Part shown: in pieces, positions 43,130-51,882 of the stretch | Layout of the letters: every line of letters starts with the position of its first letter | How positions within the stretch are numbered: position 1 is the stretch's first letter | Assembly (NCBI RefSeq): GCF_014596945.1 | Contig: NZ_JACVXB010000003.1 | Coordinates: 124,001-188,000, forward strand | Length of the DNA: 64,000 bases | Source: Aestuariibaculum sediminum | GTDB taxonomy: Bacteria > Bacteroidota > Bacteroidia > Flavobacteriales > Flavobacteriaceae | Direction: 5' to 3' | Program-made: the position numbers and the translations under genes | Notes under the pieces: generated by a model | Database searches by the model: none | What the model saw: the letters and a program-made list of their open reading frames with translations, nothing else | What the model was told of the DNA's origin: nothing

Positions 43130-43504
43130 TTAATTTCGTTGTTCATTTATGGTTAAAATTGAATCCTGCATTTGGTTTTCTTCCTTCAATCTTGCAAAAT
43201 CCTTTTTGGCAATTCGAATATACATAGCATGCCTAAAGCTCCCCTTTTCCAGTCTGAATTTTCTGTTATTCCTTACTAAAAATGTTCTCCGATAGGCTTC
43301 ATTACCTATCTGTTCTTTTTGGAATTTTGTACAGTAGTCACAAAAAACTTTTTTTACCCGTATAGCTTGCGGCATAAAATTTTGATAATCTATTTCAGTG
43401 TAAACTTTTATTTGTAAGGAATCCTTTTGGTATCCAACCTGCGCCATAACATTTTTAAACAAAAACAAAAATACGATTATCGATATGACGCTTAAATATT
43501 TCAT
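43130..43504 (-). CDS. Small exported protein with a CxxC motif, function unknown
   Basis: A 124-residue protein with a signal peptide (about residues 1-21, ending MAQ). The mature part is basic and beta-rich and carries CDYC, a CxxC pair, in VKKVFCDYCTKFQKEQIG. No family was recognised. It sits inside the operon between the two Fe-S genes (6 bases after the membrane Fe-S gene, 30 bases before the CCG gene), an unusual place for an exported protein. It may be a local insertion or a partner of the membrane complex. Confidence 0.68.
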   Translation of the reverse strand: MKYLSVISIIVFLFLFKNVMAQVGYQKDSLQIKVYTEIDYQNFMPQAIRVKKVFCDYCTKFQKEQIGNEAYRRTFLVRNNRKFRLEKGSFRHAMYIRIAKKDFARLKEENQMQDSILTINEQRN

Positions 43505-43510
43505 GTAATG

Positions 43511-44818
43511 TTATTCGTCTTTCCAGTTAAGTCTGTCCATTTGATTATACGGCCATGGTGCTCCATTGTTTTCAATATTAGTCATCATGGTATTTAATTC
43601 TGTTGGTGCAGCACTCTGCTCCATAACTAAATAACGGCGCATTTCCAGAATTATTGAAAGTGGATCTATACTTACTGGGCATGCCTCGACACAAGCATTA
43701 CAGGTTGTACAAGCCCAAAGCTCTTCATTAGAAATATAATCGCCTAACAATTGCTTACCATCATCTTTAAACTCTCCTCCGTTGGCGTCGATATTTTTAC
43801 CTACTTCCTCCAAACGGTCTCGTGTATCCATCATTATTTTACGAGGTGATAATTTTTTCCCAGTTAAATTCGCAGGACATTCACTGGTGCAACGTCCACA
43901 TTCAGTACAGGTATAGGCATTTAAAAGTTGAACCCAATTTAAATCTTGAACATCACTAGCTCCAAATTTCTCTGGCATTGCCGCTTCTGCGCCTTCTGGT
44001 GGTGCTGCAAAAGGATCCACATTCGGATCCATCATCATTTTTACTTCTTTGGTTACTGACTCTAAATTATTTAATTGTCCTTTAGGTGTTAACTTTGCGT
44101 AATACGTATTTGGGAATGCTAACAGAATGTGCAAATGTTTTGAAAAATATAGATAATTTAAGAAAACTAAAATACCTACAATATGCAACCACCATGTGCT
44201 TCGCTCAATAAGATGAAGTGTACCTTCTGAAAGTCCATTAAACCATGGCACAATAAACTGACTGATAACATTACCAGAATTCATAGTTTGAAAATGTACA
44301 TCGGTGGCATTCATAACTAAAAACAGGGTCATTAATACCATTTCGAAATACAAAATGAAATTTCCATCGTTTTTAGGCCATGCAGTCATTTCGGATTTCC
44401 AAAATCTTTTAAGTTTAATTACATTTCTTCTTATCCAAAATATAATTACCGCTACAAACACCAACAAAGCAAGGACTTCAAAAGTACCTATTAAAACCCC
44501 ATATGTTGCTCCAATGCCAGAAAAAATGCGGTGTGTTCCAAATAAGCCATCAATAATAATTTCTAATACTTCAATATTTATAATTATGAAGCCCAAATAC
44601 ACAATAATATGCAAAATACCAGCAATAGGGCGACGCACCATTTTACTTTGCCCAAGGGCTATCATTGCCATATTTTTAAAGCGCTCTGACTTATTATCGC
44701 TTACATCGACATCGCGACCTAATTTTATGTTTCGTATTAGCTTCTTTACATTTTTAGCAAAATAGCCAATACCCGCTACTAAGATTATAGCAAATAGTAT
44801 ATTGGGCAAGTATTCCAT
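43511..44818 (-). CDS. Membrane-bound 4Fe-4S dicluster protein (HdrC/DsrM-like)
   Basis: A 435-residue protein with about five membrane helices in residues 1-250 followed by a soluble dicluster domain. The two 4Fe-4S motifs are CTECGRCTSECPANLTG and CTTCNACVEACPVSIDP. The helices resemble the NarI-like heme b subunits of quinone-linked oxidoreductases. With the CCG protein (42311-43099) it should form a quinone-facing electron-transfer module of the heterodisulfide-reductase type; the third subunit and physiological substrate are not seen. It lies 6 bases after the MCE gene. Confidence 0.88.
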   Translation of the reverse strand: MEYLPNILFAIILVAGIGYFAKNVKKLIRNIKLGRDVDVSDNKSERFKNMAMIALGQSKMVRRPIAGILHIIVYLGFIIINIEVLEIIIDGLFGTHRIFSGIGATYGVLIGTFEVLALLVFVAVIIFWIRRNVIKLKRFWKSEMTAWPKNDGNFILYFEMVLMTLFLVMNATDVHFQTMNSGNVISQFIVPWFNGLSEGTLHLIERSTWWLHIVGILVFLNYLYFSKHLHILLAFPNTYYAKLTPKGQLNNLESVTKEVKMMMDPNVDPFAAPPEGAEAAMPEKFGASDVQDLNWVQLLNAYTCTECGRCTSECPANLTGKKLSPRKIMMDTRDRLEEVGKNIDANGGEFKDDGKQLLGDYISNEELWACTTCNACVEACPVSIDPLSIILEMRRYLVMEQSAAPTELNTMMTNIENNGAPWPYNQMDRLNWKDE

Positions 44819-44824
44819 GCGTAT

Positions 44825-45757
44825 TTAGTTAGTTTCTTCTTTGGTATAAGGTATTTCCTTTTTCGATAATATTCTGAAATACCGTTTAGGGTGCAGTTTT
44901 ATATCTCTTAGCAGCTCTTCCATTTCTTTAGTCGCTCCTTCTAAATTATTATAAAGACCTTCGTCCTTTAGCAATTTCCCTAAAGTACCATCGCCTTGTT
45001 CTACAGTTGCTAAAACATGTTGTAAACTTTCCAGAGTTTTATTTAAAGAAACTATTGTTGCTCCCATGTCGGCTTCTTTTAAATCTGCAAGCATTATTGA
45101 CAAATCGGCACTGGAAGATTTAAAGTTTCCTAAAGTTTCTTCAATAGTTTCCTTGTTATCAATAAGATACCCATTAAGATGATGCGATGTTGCTTCGAAA
45201 GCTTGTAATGTTTCATTTAATTGAGCTACAGTGCTTTTCAAACCAGTCTCACTTTGATCATTTACTACTTTATTTAAGCTTACAATTAAAGAATCTGCCG
45301 ACTTTAAAGTGGACTCTAAATCGGTACTTAATCCTGAGAAATTTTTAGAGAGACTTGTTACTAACCCCATTTCAACTTCAGATTCTAAAACATCACCCGG
45401 TTTCGCTTGTTCACCTTCTTCACTGACTAAAATAGCCAATCCGTTACCTCCCATTAAACCAGTTTCGTACATTCTTATTTTAGAATTCTTCGAAAATTTC
45501 AAATTTGGATTTACAGTGAACGACACATGAGTTTTGCCTGTTTCAAAATCGTAACTTATATCTTGCACCCTTCCCACTGTATTTCCTTTTACAGTAACAA
45601 CCGAAGATTTGGTGAGTGCATTATAATCGAAATCGGTGTAATACAAATCTTGTGCTTCTAGCAAATTTCTTCCTTTTAAATAGTTGAAACCAAAAACAAA
45701 AAGAACAATTCCTAATACTACTAGTACGCCTGTTTTAACTTCTCTTGATATTTTCAA
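44825..45757 (-). CDS. MCE/MlaD-family lipid transport protein
   Basis: A 310-residue protein with an N-terminal anchor helix (residues 9-27) followed by an MCE domain at about residues 35-115 (KSSVVTVKGNTVGRVQDI, YETGLMGGNGLAILV). The rest is helical and low in complexity (LNETLQAFEATS, repeats of LKSADSLIV type). MlaD proteins bind phospholipid for transport across the periplasm. It starts with TTG at 45757; no ATG in frame would keep the anchor helix. It sits between the amidase gene and the membrane Fe-S gene, with no MlaE or MlaF permease beside it. Confidence 0.87.
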   Translation of the reverse strand: MKISREVKTGVLVVLGIVLFVFGFNYLKGRNLLEAQDLYYTDFDYNALTKSSVVTVKGNTVGRVQDISYDFETGKTHVSFTVNPNLKFSKNSKIRMYETGLMGGNGLAILVSEEGEQAKPGDVLESEVEMGLVTSLSKNFSGLSTDLESTLKSADSLIVSLNKVVNDQSETGLKSTVAQLNETLQAFEATSHHLNGYLIDNKETIEETLGNFKSSSADLSIMLADLKEADMGATIVSLNKTLESLQHVLATVEQGDGTLGKLLKDEGLYNNLEGATKEMEELLRDIKLHPKRYFRILSKKEIPYTKEETN

Positions 45758-45807
45758 AGTGTATGATTTAGTTGAACAAATTTAAAATAAATTTACAAAG
45801 AACCCTT

Positions 45808-46947
45808 TTAATTCGCGGTTGTTTTTAAAGCTTCAGTAAGGCTTATTCGTTTTCCATCTTTGAATGCCACAATAAAACTCGAGGTATAACCTTTTTGCTT
45901 GGCAACTTCTTCCAGTTGTTTTATTTTGTTATAATCGGATGTACTGGCATAATAGTATTTGTACAAACTACCCTCTTTTGTTCTTGATATATCATTTAAA
46001 CCTTTAAAGTTATAAGGTTTCGTATCGAGTGCTGTCGAGCCTGCCGCGATTTGAATTTTAAAGGTAATATTTTCGTATATAGCTGTTTCCATTGGCGATT
46101 CATCAGGTCGTACTTGACCTACAGACTCCTCTTCAATGAAAGCATATTCCCCAATATTTCCATCAATCATATGCTTATACTCTAAGATAGCATCGGCTAC
46201 TGCTGTCGACATTTCACGTTGTCCTTTGCTTGAGTTTAAATAACCGCCTTCGGCTTTATAGGTTAAAAACCCGGTTTCAACTAACACACTGGGCATTACC
46301 GTTTGAAATAAAACCACAAAACCAGCTTGTTTAACACCTCGGTTTTTTCGTTTTAATTTATTGGTAAATTTCTTCTGAATTAAACTGGCTAATTGAATAC
46401 TTTGATCCAGATACTCCTCTTGACTCAGAGAGATACTCATAATTGATTCCGGTGAATTCGGGTCAAAACCACTATAATTTTTTTCATAATCTTCCTCAAG
46501 AAAAATTACGGAGTTTTCTTTTTTAGCTACCTCGAAATTGGTTTGATTTCTATGGGTTCCCAAAACATAGGTTTCTGCACCATGCGCCGCCGAGTGATGC
46601 GCATTACAATGTACAGAAACAAATAAATTTGCATTTGCTTTGTTAGCAATGGTACCGCGTTCTTTTAATCCAATAAACACATCGGTTTTGCGTGTGTAGA
46701 CCACTTCAATATCAGGATTTTTACCTATAATTTTCCCAACTTCCAATACAATTTTTAATGCTATATCCTTTTCTTTATATCCATTACCTAAATTACCGGG
46801 ATCATGTCCGCCATGACCAGCATCAAGTACAACAACAAACTTTCCTTTATCATCAGATGGATAGATGCCTCGAAATGAAGAAAATGTTAATACTATTATA
46901 AAAGATACGAAAAGTAATATGCTATTCGTTTTCATTTGGTAATTCAT
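45808..46947 (-). CDS. N-acetylmuramoyl-L-alanine amidase (Amidase_3) with C-terminal SPOR-like domain
   Basis: A 379-residue peptidoglycan amidase. After a signal peptide (either MNYQMKT or the inner ATG at 46935 may be the start) comes an Amidase_3 domain with zinc-binding residues in VLDAGHGGHDPG, VSVHCNAH and the catalytic glutamate in VLVETGFLT. The last 90 residues are a SPOR-like domain (FKIQIAAGSTALDTK) that would bind denuded glycan at division sites. It should cut the stem peptide from glycan during daughter-cell separation. It is the first gene of the minus-strand series and is divergent from lptD. Confidence 0.92.
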   Translation of the reverse strand: MNYQMKTNSILLFVSFIIVLTFSSFRGIYPSDDKGKFVVVLDAGHGGHDPGNLGNGYKEKDIALKIVLEVGKIIGKNPDIEVVYTRKTDVFIGLKERGTIANKANANLFVSVHCNAHHSAAHGAETYVLGTHRNQTNFEVAKKENSVIFLEEDYEKNYSGFDPNSPESIMSISLSQEEYLDQSIQLASLIQKKFTNKLKRKNRGVKQAGFVVLFQTVMPSVLVETGFLTYKAEGGYLNSSKGQREMSTAVADAILEYKHMIDGNIGEYAFIEEESVGQVRPDESPMETAIYENITFKIQIAAGSTALDTKPYNFKGLNDISRTKEGSLYKYYYASTSDYNKIKQLEEVAKQKGYTSSFIVAFKDGKRISLTEALKTTAN

Positions 46948-47116
46948 ATTATATATAAAATTTTAAATCTATGGCACTTTTTTGGTGGAAACATTACAAC
47001 TTATATGTTATCTAAAATTAAAAGTAAAAAAACACCCTTTATTACTCCAATAAATTGTGTATACGTTTAATTTTAAAAATTAATCAATTTATAAATCAAT
47101 CACAGAAAAATATATG

Positions 47117-47124
47117 TAATTTTG
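47117..47124 (+). promoter_or_regulatory. lptD: -7-like element overlapping the annotated lptD start codon
   Basis: TAATTTTG at 47117-47124 is an exact -7 consensus match. Its last three bases are the TTG that begins the longest lptD reading. If it is a real promoter, translation must start at a later codon such as the TTG at 47173. No TTTG lies at the right spacing upstream, so it may be a chance match. Confidence 0.25.
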
Positions 47125-49902
47125 GCTTTTCAAAAACCGAGCCATACTTTTACAAAAATACATTTAAAAGCGTTGCATACAAACAACTTTAAAATACTTT
47201 TTGCATTAAGTTTTACCGTGTTTATTAACACGTTAAGCTTCGCACAAGACATTCCGAAAAAAGGAAAAAAAATTGAACGAAGTGCCGATACGGTAAGCAT
47301 AAGTGTAGATAGTATTATTGCCCCGGAAATATCAGAGAAATCGCAGGACACAACCCTAATCGATTCTGTTCAGCCTAAAAAAGAATTGCTCGAACATACG
47401 GTAAAATACCACGCTACCGACTATACACGTTTTAATAAAACAGAACATAAACTTTACTTATATAATGAAGCGTCCATTGATTATGGCGACATGAATATTA
47501 AAGCTGGTGAAATCATAATAGATTACACGTCTAATACCGTTTACGCCAAAGGAATAACAGACACGATAAATGGTTACTCGCAAAAACCTGTTTTTTCACA
47601 AGGCAGTAACGTAGTTGAGCCAGATTCCATCGTTTTTAATACAAAAACAAAACGTGCTTTAATATATAATTCCCAAACTGAACAAGGTGAAGGTACCGTT
47701 ATTGCTAAGATTACCAAAAAACAAAACGACTCGGTTTATTTTTTAAAGGAAGCTAAGTATACTACCGCTGAAGATTTAGACGACCCGGAATATTATTTCA
47801 GGTTAAGAAAAGCTAAAATTGTTCCTGGAAAGAAAATTGTTACCGGATTTACGAATCTCTACATTTATGACGTTCCAACTCCTGTTGCTCTTCCTTTTGG
47901 ATTTTTTCCGCAATCTGAAAAGCAAACGTCGGGGATTATCATTCCTAGTTTTGGTGAACAAAACGACCGAGGTTATTTTTTGCAAAACGGCGGATATTAT
48001 TTTGCCATTAGCGATTATGTAGATTTAGCCGTTTTAGGCGATTACTACACCAACGGAAGTTATGGGTTTCGAGCCGAAAGCACCTATGCAAAGCGATATA
48101 AATTTAGAGGAAATGTTGGTATACGTTACGAGAATTTAATTACCAGTGAGCGTGGCTTCCCCGATTATTCGAGAAATACGATTTACAACATTCGATGGTC
48201 ACACAGTCAGGATTCAAAGGCTAGTCCAAATTCTAGATTTTCGGCATCGGTTAACTTAGGTAGTAGTAAATATTATCGGAATTCTATTAACCAAATAAAC
48301 TCAGGCTCATTCTTAAACAACACTTTATCGTCATCGGTATCGTATTCAAAAACATTTTTAGGAGAACCTGCAGTTAATTTCAGTCTTACCGCAACGCATT
48401 CCCAAAATACAAATACTGAAACTATAAACATGACACTTCCTACATTTCAAGGTAGTGTAGGCCGTATTTATCCATTTGTTCCTAAAACGGGAAGCAAAAA
48501 AGGATTGTTTCAAAATATAAACCTTCAGTACAGTGTTAGAGGAGAAAACCGTATTACTACCACAGACGAGTTTTTTTTTAAAAGTGAAATGTTTGATGAT
48601 GCGCGTACAGGATTTCAGCACAGTATTCCGCTTAGTACCAACTTCAAAATATTCAAGTATTTTAGTGTAAGTGCAAGTACCAGTTATAATGAAGTGTGGA
48701 ATTTTAAAACCGTAAAGAAAACTTACGATGCTGCAGAAGAGGATATGGTTACAGAAACCTTAAATGGTTTTGACGCCTTTAGAACATACAATTTTAGCAC
48801 AAGCTTAGGAACTACTTTATATGGTATGTTCAATTTTGAAAAAGAAGGACAGGATAAAAAAATTAAAGCCATTCGACACGTTGTGCGCCCATCAGTTAGT
48901 TACAATATCAATCCCGCTTTCGATAAATATTACGAGTCTGCAGAAGTAGTTAATGCCGATGGATTAACACAAGGAGAATTAGACGCCATTTACGAAAATG
49001 TAAATCTGGAATACACACGTTTTCAGGAAGGTATTTTTGGCTCGCCAAGTAAAAACTTTTCAAGTTCAATGGGAATTTCGGTGTCAAATAATTTAGAAGC
49101 TAAAGTACGTGATAAAGATTCGACAGCTAAAGAACCTAAAAAAGTTACTTTATTAAATAACTTGAATTTTTCAACCGCTTATAATTTTGCAGGCGATTCA
49201 CTGCAATGGAGTCCGGTTAGAATGAGTGGCGGAACCCAATTTTTCAATAACAAAATGAGTGTGAATTTTGGAGCTACATTTGATCCTTACGCCCTCGATA
49301 ACAACAATAGAAAAATTGATAAATTTAATATCGATAACGGCGGGAGCTTGTTTAGATTAACGAGTGCCAACCTAACTACCAGCTGGTCTATATCAAGTAA
49401 AAAAGCAAACAAAAAAGACGACCAAAGTAAACAACGTGCTATTGAAGAAAACGTTAGAAGCGGAGGTCGAGATGATGATTTATTTGGTGTGTCTGAAGAT
49501 TTTGCAAATCAGCAATTTAGCCAAGATGATGAAGAGTCTGAAGAAAGCGAAAACTCACTTTACCGATATACAATTCCATGGAGTTTACGTATTGCTTATG
49601 CTGTAAACTATTCAAATAACCGACGAGAAAATGAAATCTCTTCGCATTCCCTTATGTTTTCGGGCGATGTAAAGTTATCAGATAAATGGTCTATTGGTTA
49701 TTCATCGGGTTACGATTTAAAAAACGCAGGTTTCACGTATACTCAATTGCGTTTTGAACGTGACTTAAAAAGTTGGCGTATGAATTTTAGTTGGATTCCG
49801 TTTAGTGAGAGAACATCATGGAATTTCTTTATAGGTATCAAGTCGAGTATGCTAAAAGATTTAAAATACGAAAAACGCAGACAACCAGATGCTCGTTTAT
49901 AA
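47122..49902 (+). CDS. lptD: LPS-assembly protein LptD (OstA-like)
   Basis: A 926-residue outer-membrane protein that inserts lipopolysaccharide into the outer leaflet. A signal sequence (FKILFALSFTVFINTLSFAQ, to about residue 41) precedes an OstA/LptA-like jelly-roll domain (residues about 95-215, for example YNEASIDYGDMNIKAGEI) and a long beta-barrel with alternating aromatic and glycine-rich strands. The start is a TTG at 47122 by longest reading; a second in-frame TTG at 47173 would give a shorter signal peptide. It is divergent from the amidase gene. Confidence 0.9.
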   Translation: MAFQKPSHTFTKIHLKALHTNNFKILFALSFTVFINTLSFAQDIPKKGKKIERSADTVSISVDSIIAPEISEKSQDTTLIDSVQPKKELLEHTVKYHATDYTRFNKTEHKLYLYNEASIDYGDMNIKAGEIIIDYTSNTVYAKGITDTINGYSQKPVFSQGSNVVEPDSIVFNTKTKRALIYNSQTEQGEGTVIAKITKKQNDSVYFLKEAKYTTAEDLDDPEYYFRLRKAKIVPGKKIVTGFTNLYIYDVPTPVALPFGFFPQSEKQTSGIIIPSFGEQNDRGYFLQNGGYYFAISDYVDLAVLGDYYTNGSYGFRAESTYAKRYKFRGNVGIRYENLITSERGFPDYSRNTIYNIRWSHSQDSKASPNSRFSASVNLGSSKYYRNSINQINSGSFLNNTLSSSVSYSKTFLGEPAVNFSLTATHSQNTNTETINMTLPTFQGSVGRIYPFVPKTGSKKGLFQNINLQYSVRGENRITTTDEFFFKSEMFDDARTGFQHSIPLSTNFKIFKYFSVSASTSYNEVWNFKTVKKTYDAAEEDMVTETLNGFDAFRTYNFSTSLGTTLYGMFNFEKEGQDKKIKAIRHVVRPSVSYNINPAFDKYYESAEVVNADGLTQGELDAIYENVNLEYTRFQEGIFGSPSKNFSSSMGISVSNNLEAKVRDKDSTAKEPKKVTLLNNLNFSTAYNFAGDSLQWSPVRMSGGTQFFNNKMSVNFGATFDPYALDNNNRKIDKFNIDNGGSLFRLTSANLTTSWSISSKKANKKDDQSKQRAIEENVRSGGRDDDLFGVSEDFANQQFSQDDEESEESENSLYRYTIPWSLRIAYAVNYSNNRRENEISSHSLMFSGDVKLSDKWSIGYSSGYDLKNAGFTYTQLRFERDLKSWRMNFSWIPFSERTSWNFFIGIKSSMLKDLKYEKRRQPDARL

Positions 49903-49945
49903 CAATTACAAAAAACAGACAGCGATCTATAATTAAAAATTAATA

Positions 49946-50326
49946 ATGAAAAAAATAATAACAACTACTAAAGCGCCCGCTCCAATTGGCCCTTATAATC
50001 AAGCAGTACTAAGTGGTAACACTTTATACACATCAGGACAAATAGCTTTTAATCCAGAAACTGGAGATCTTGTTTTAGACGATATTAAAACAGAAACCAA
50101 ACAAGTTATGGAAAACATAAAAGCCGTTCTTGATGCTGCAGACATGACTTTTGAAAATGTAGTAAAGGCATCGATTTTCATCAGCGACATGGGTGAATTT
50201 GTAAATATAAATGAAGTTTACGGCAGCTATTTTAATGAAGAAACTGCTCCTGCTCGAGAAACTGTGCAAGTGGCTTGTTTGCCTAAAAATGTAAATGTAG
50301 AAATTAGTGTTATTGCAGTAAAGTAA
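49946..50326 (+). CDS. ridA: RidA-family enamine/imine deaminase
   Basis: A 126-residue Rid/YjgF/YER057c/UK114 protein that hydrolyses reactive 2-aminoacrylate and other enamines. The family signature ends in APARETVQVACLPKNVNVEISVIAV with the substrate-binding arginine; the N-terminal APAPIGPYNQAVLSGNTLYTSGQIAF segment is also conserved. The length is standard for the family. It is 44 bases downstream of lptD on the same strand and converges on the sensor kinase gene. Confidence 0.96.
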   Translation: MKKIITTTKAPAPIGPYNQAVLSGNTLYTSGQIAFNPETGDLVLDDIKTETKQVMENIKAVLDAADMTFENVVKASIFISDMGEFVNINEVYGSYFNEETAPARETVQVACLPKNVNVEISVIAVK

Positions 50327-50332
50327 CCTGTT

Positions 50333-51730
50333 TTAACCAGTCTTCTTTTCAGCTAAAAGGTATTTTATTAAAATATCTTTTAGCTTATATACATCAATAG
50401 GTTTCGACAAAAAGGCGTTTAAGCCAAATTGTTTTACTTTAAATTTATCTTCTTTAAAATCGCTGGCAGAAACAGCAATTATAGGTGTATTATATGTTTC
50501 GTAAGTTTTAGTTTGTTTTATGGCTTTAGTCGCTTCAAACCCATCTAAATCGGGCATGTACAAATCCATAAAAATCAAATCGAAGTTTGATGAATTATAA
50601 AGTTCTAAAGCTTCATTGCCATTGGTTGCAAAAGTACAATTAATGCCAAATTGTTCTAACAAATGCTTTATTACTCTTCTATTCATTCTACTATCCTCGG
50701 CAACTAAAACGTTACGCTTTTCTGTTTCCAAGGGTACAATCTCATTTTTCTCTGGATTAACACTTAATGTTTTACGTAATTGTAGACTAAAATAAAATGT
50801 AGTCCCTTCATTTTCCTGCGTTTCAATTTTTAACTCGCCCCCCATGAGTTTTACTAGTTTATGGCAGGTCGATAATCCTAAACCACCTCCCCGATAGGAC
50901 TGCGTTAATACAGTTGCTTGTTTTTTCGAAGAATTAAACAGTTCCTTAACTAATTCGGTTGGCATACCTGCACCGGTATCTTTTACATAAAAAGTAATAA
51001 TCTGATCGTCTTCTATGGTTATAGTTTCATCTACAATTATTGAAATTTGACCTTTATCCGTAAACTTAATCGCATTATTAACCAAATTAATTAAAACCTG
51101 TTGAATCCTTAAAACATCTCCAATAAGAGAATGTTTTGCTCCTTTAGATTGCAAAAACTGATAATCGAACATTAAGCCTTTTTCCCAGGCCTGATATTCA
51201 AATACTTTAAATAAACTTTTCAATTCAGAATGCAAATCGAAAGCTTGAGTGTTCAACACAACATTGCCGGTATTCACTTCAAAATTATTGTAAAACATAT
51301 TAACCAACTGATGCATATATTTTGAAGAAATATTGGCTATTTCCAGTTGTATATGCTGGTCTTCATTTAAATCTGTTTTCTTCAACATATCCAACATTCC
51401 TAAAACTGTACTTAGCGAAGTTCGTAACTCATAACTCGTATTTGCCAAATACTCTTCACTATAATCAGCTTCCTTTTTAGCCTGTTCTAGCTTCCTTTTT
51501 AAATCATTTACCAACTCTAAAGTATGCTTTCGTTTAGCCTTGTTTTTCACACTTTTATTAAAAAATAATTGCATCAGTAATAGTTGAAGAATTACCAAAA
51601 AAAATAAAATAATTATAATCGTGTTCAACGAAAGTTGTTGTTCAATATAGCTGTAAACTAAAAAAATAATCCCTACCATTAAAATTGGTAAAAGTGCATA
51701 AATTAAATTTTTAGAAATTACTGGTTTCAT
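50333..51730 (-). CDS. Hybrid sensor kinase with the H-box histidine replaced by tyrosine
   Basis: A 465-residue membrane sensor: two helices near residues 8-55, a HisKA-like region (90-150), a HATPase domain (170-315) and a receiver domain (338-460). The ATP-binding boxes are present (N-box LINLVNNAIKF at 213-223, DTGAGMP at 251-257, GGGLGLS at 281-287). The receiver is complete: Asp389 in IFMDLYMPDLDG, Ser in AVSAS and Lys in LSKP. The H-box reads NTSYELRTSL, with Tyr100 where the phospho-acceptor His of SHELRTPL belongs. The codon is TAT (51431-51433), one transition from CAT. It may be a pseudokinase that signals by its receiver, or use another residue. Convergent with ridA. Confidence 0.88.
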   Translation of the reverse strand: MKPVISKNLIYALLPILMVGIIFLVYSYIEQQLSLNTIIIILFFLVILQLLLMQLFFNKSVKNKAKRKHTLELVNDLKRKLEQAKKEADYSEEYLANTSYELRTSLSTVLGMLDMLKKTDLNEDQHIQLEIANISSKYMHQLVNMFYNNFEVNTGNVVLNTQAFDLHSELKSLFKVFEYQAWEKGLMFDYQFLQSKGAKHSLIGDVLRIQQVLINLVNNAIKFTDKGQISIIVDETITIEDDQIITFYVKDTGAGMPTELVKELFNSSKKQATVLTQSYRGGGLGLSTCHKLVKLMGGELKIETQENEGTTFYFSLQLRKTLSVNPEKNEIVPLETEKRNVLVAEDSRMNRRVIKHLLEQFGINCTFATNGNEALELYNSSNFDLIFMDLYMPDLDGFEATKAIKQTKTYETYNTPIIAVSASDFKEDKFKVKQFGLNAFLSKPIDVYKLKDILIKYLLAEKKTG

Positions 51731-51882
51731 ATTTGAGTAAATGATAGCGAATTACTGTTTAAACAAAACTATCCATAATTACATGAATTAACAAGTGTAT
51801 TACCTGCAATTAATTAAGTTAAATTATTTAATTTTTATAAATTTATACATAGATAGCTTTAAGTAACACTAACCCTACACCC

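Noticed and set aside
44304-44765. 153-residue plus-strand ORF opposite the membrane Fe-S gene
   Set aside because: It is antisense to the helices of that protein; its hydrophobicity mirrors the real gene and nothing else supports it.
48358-48621. 87-residue minus-strand ORF within lptD
   Set aside because: It is a shadow frame of the long lptD coding sequence; it has no promoter or family features.
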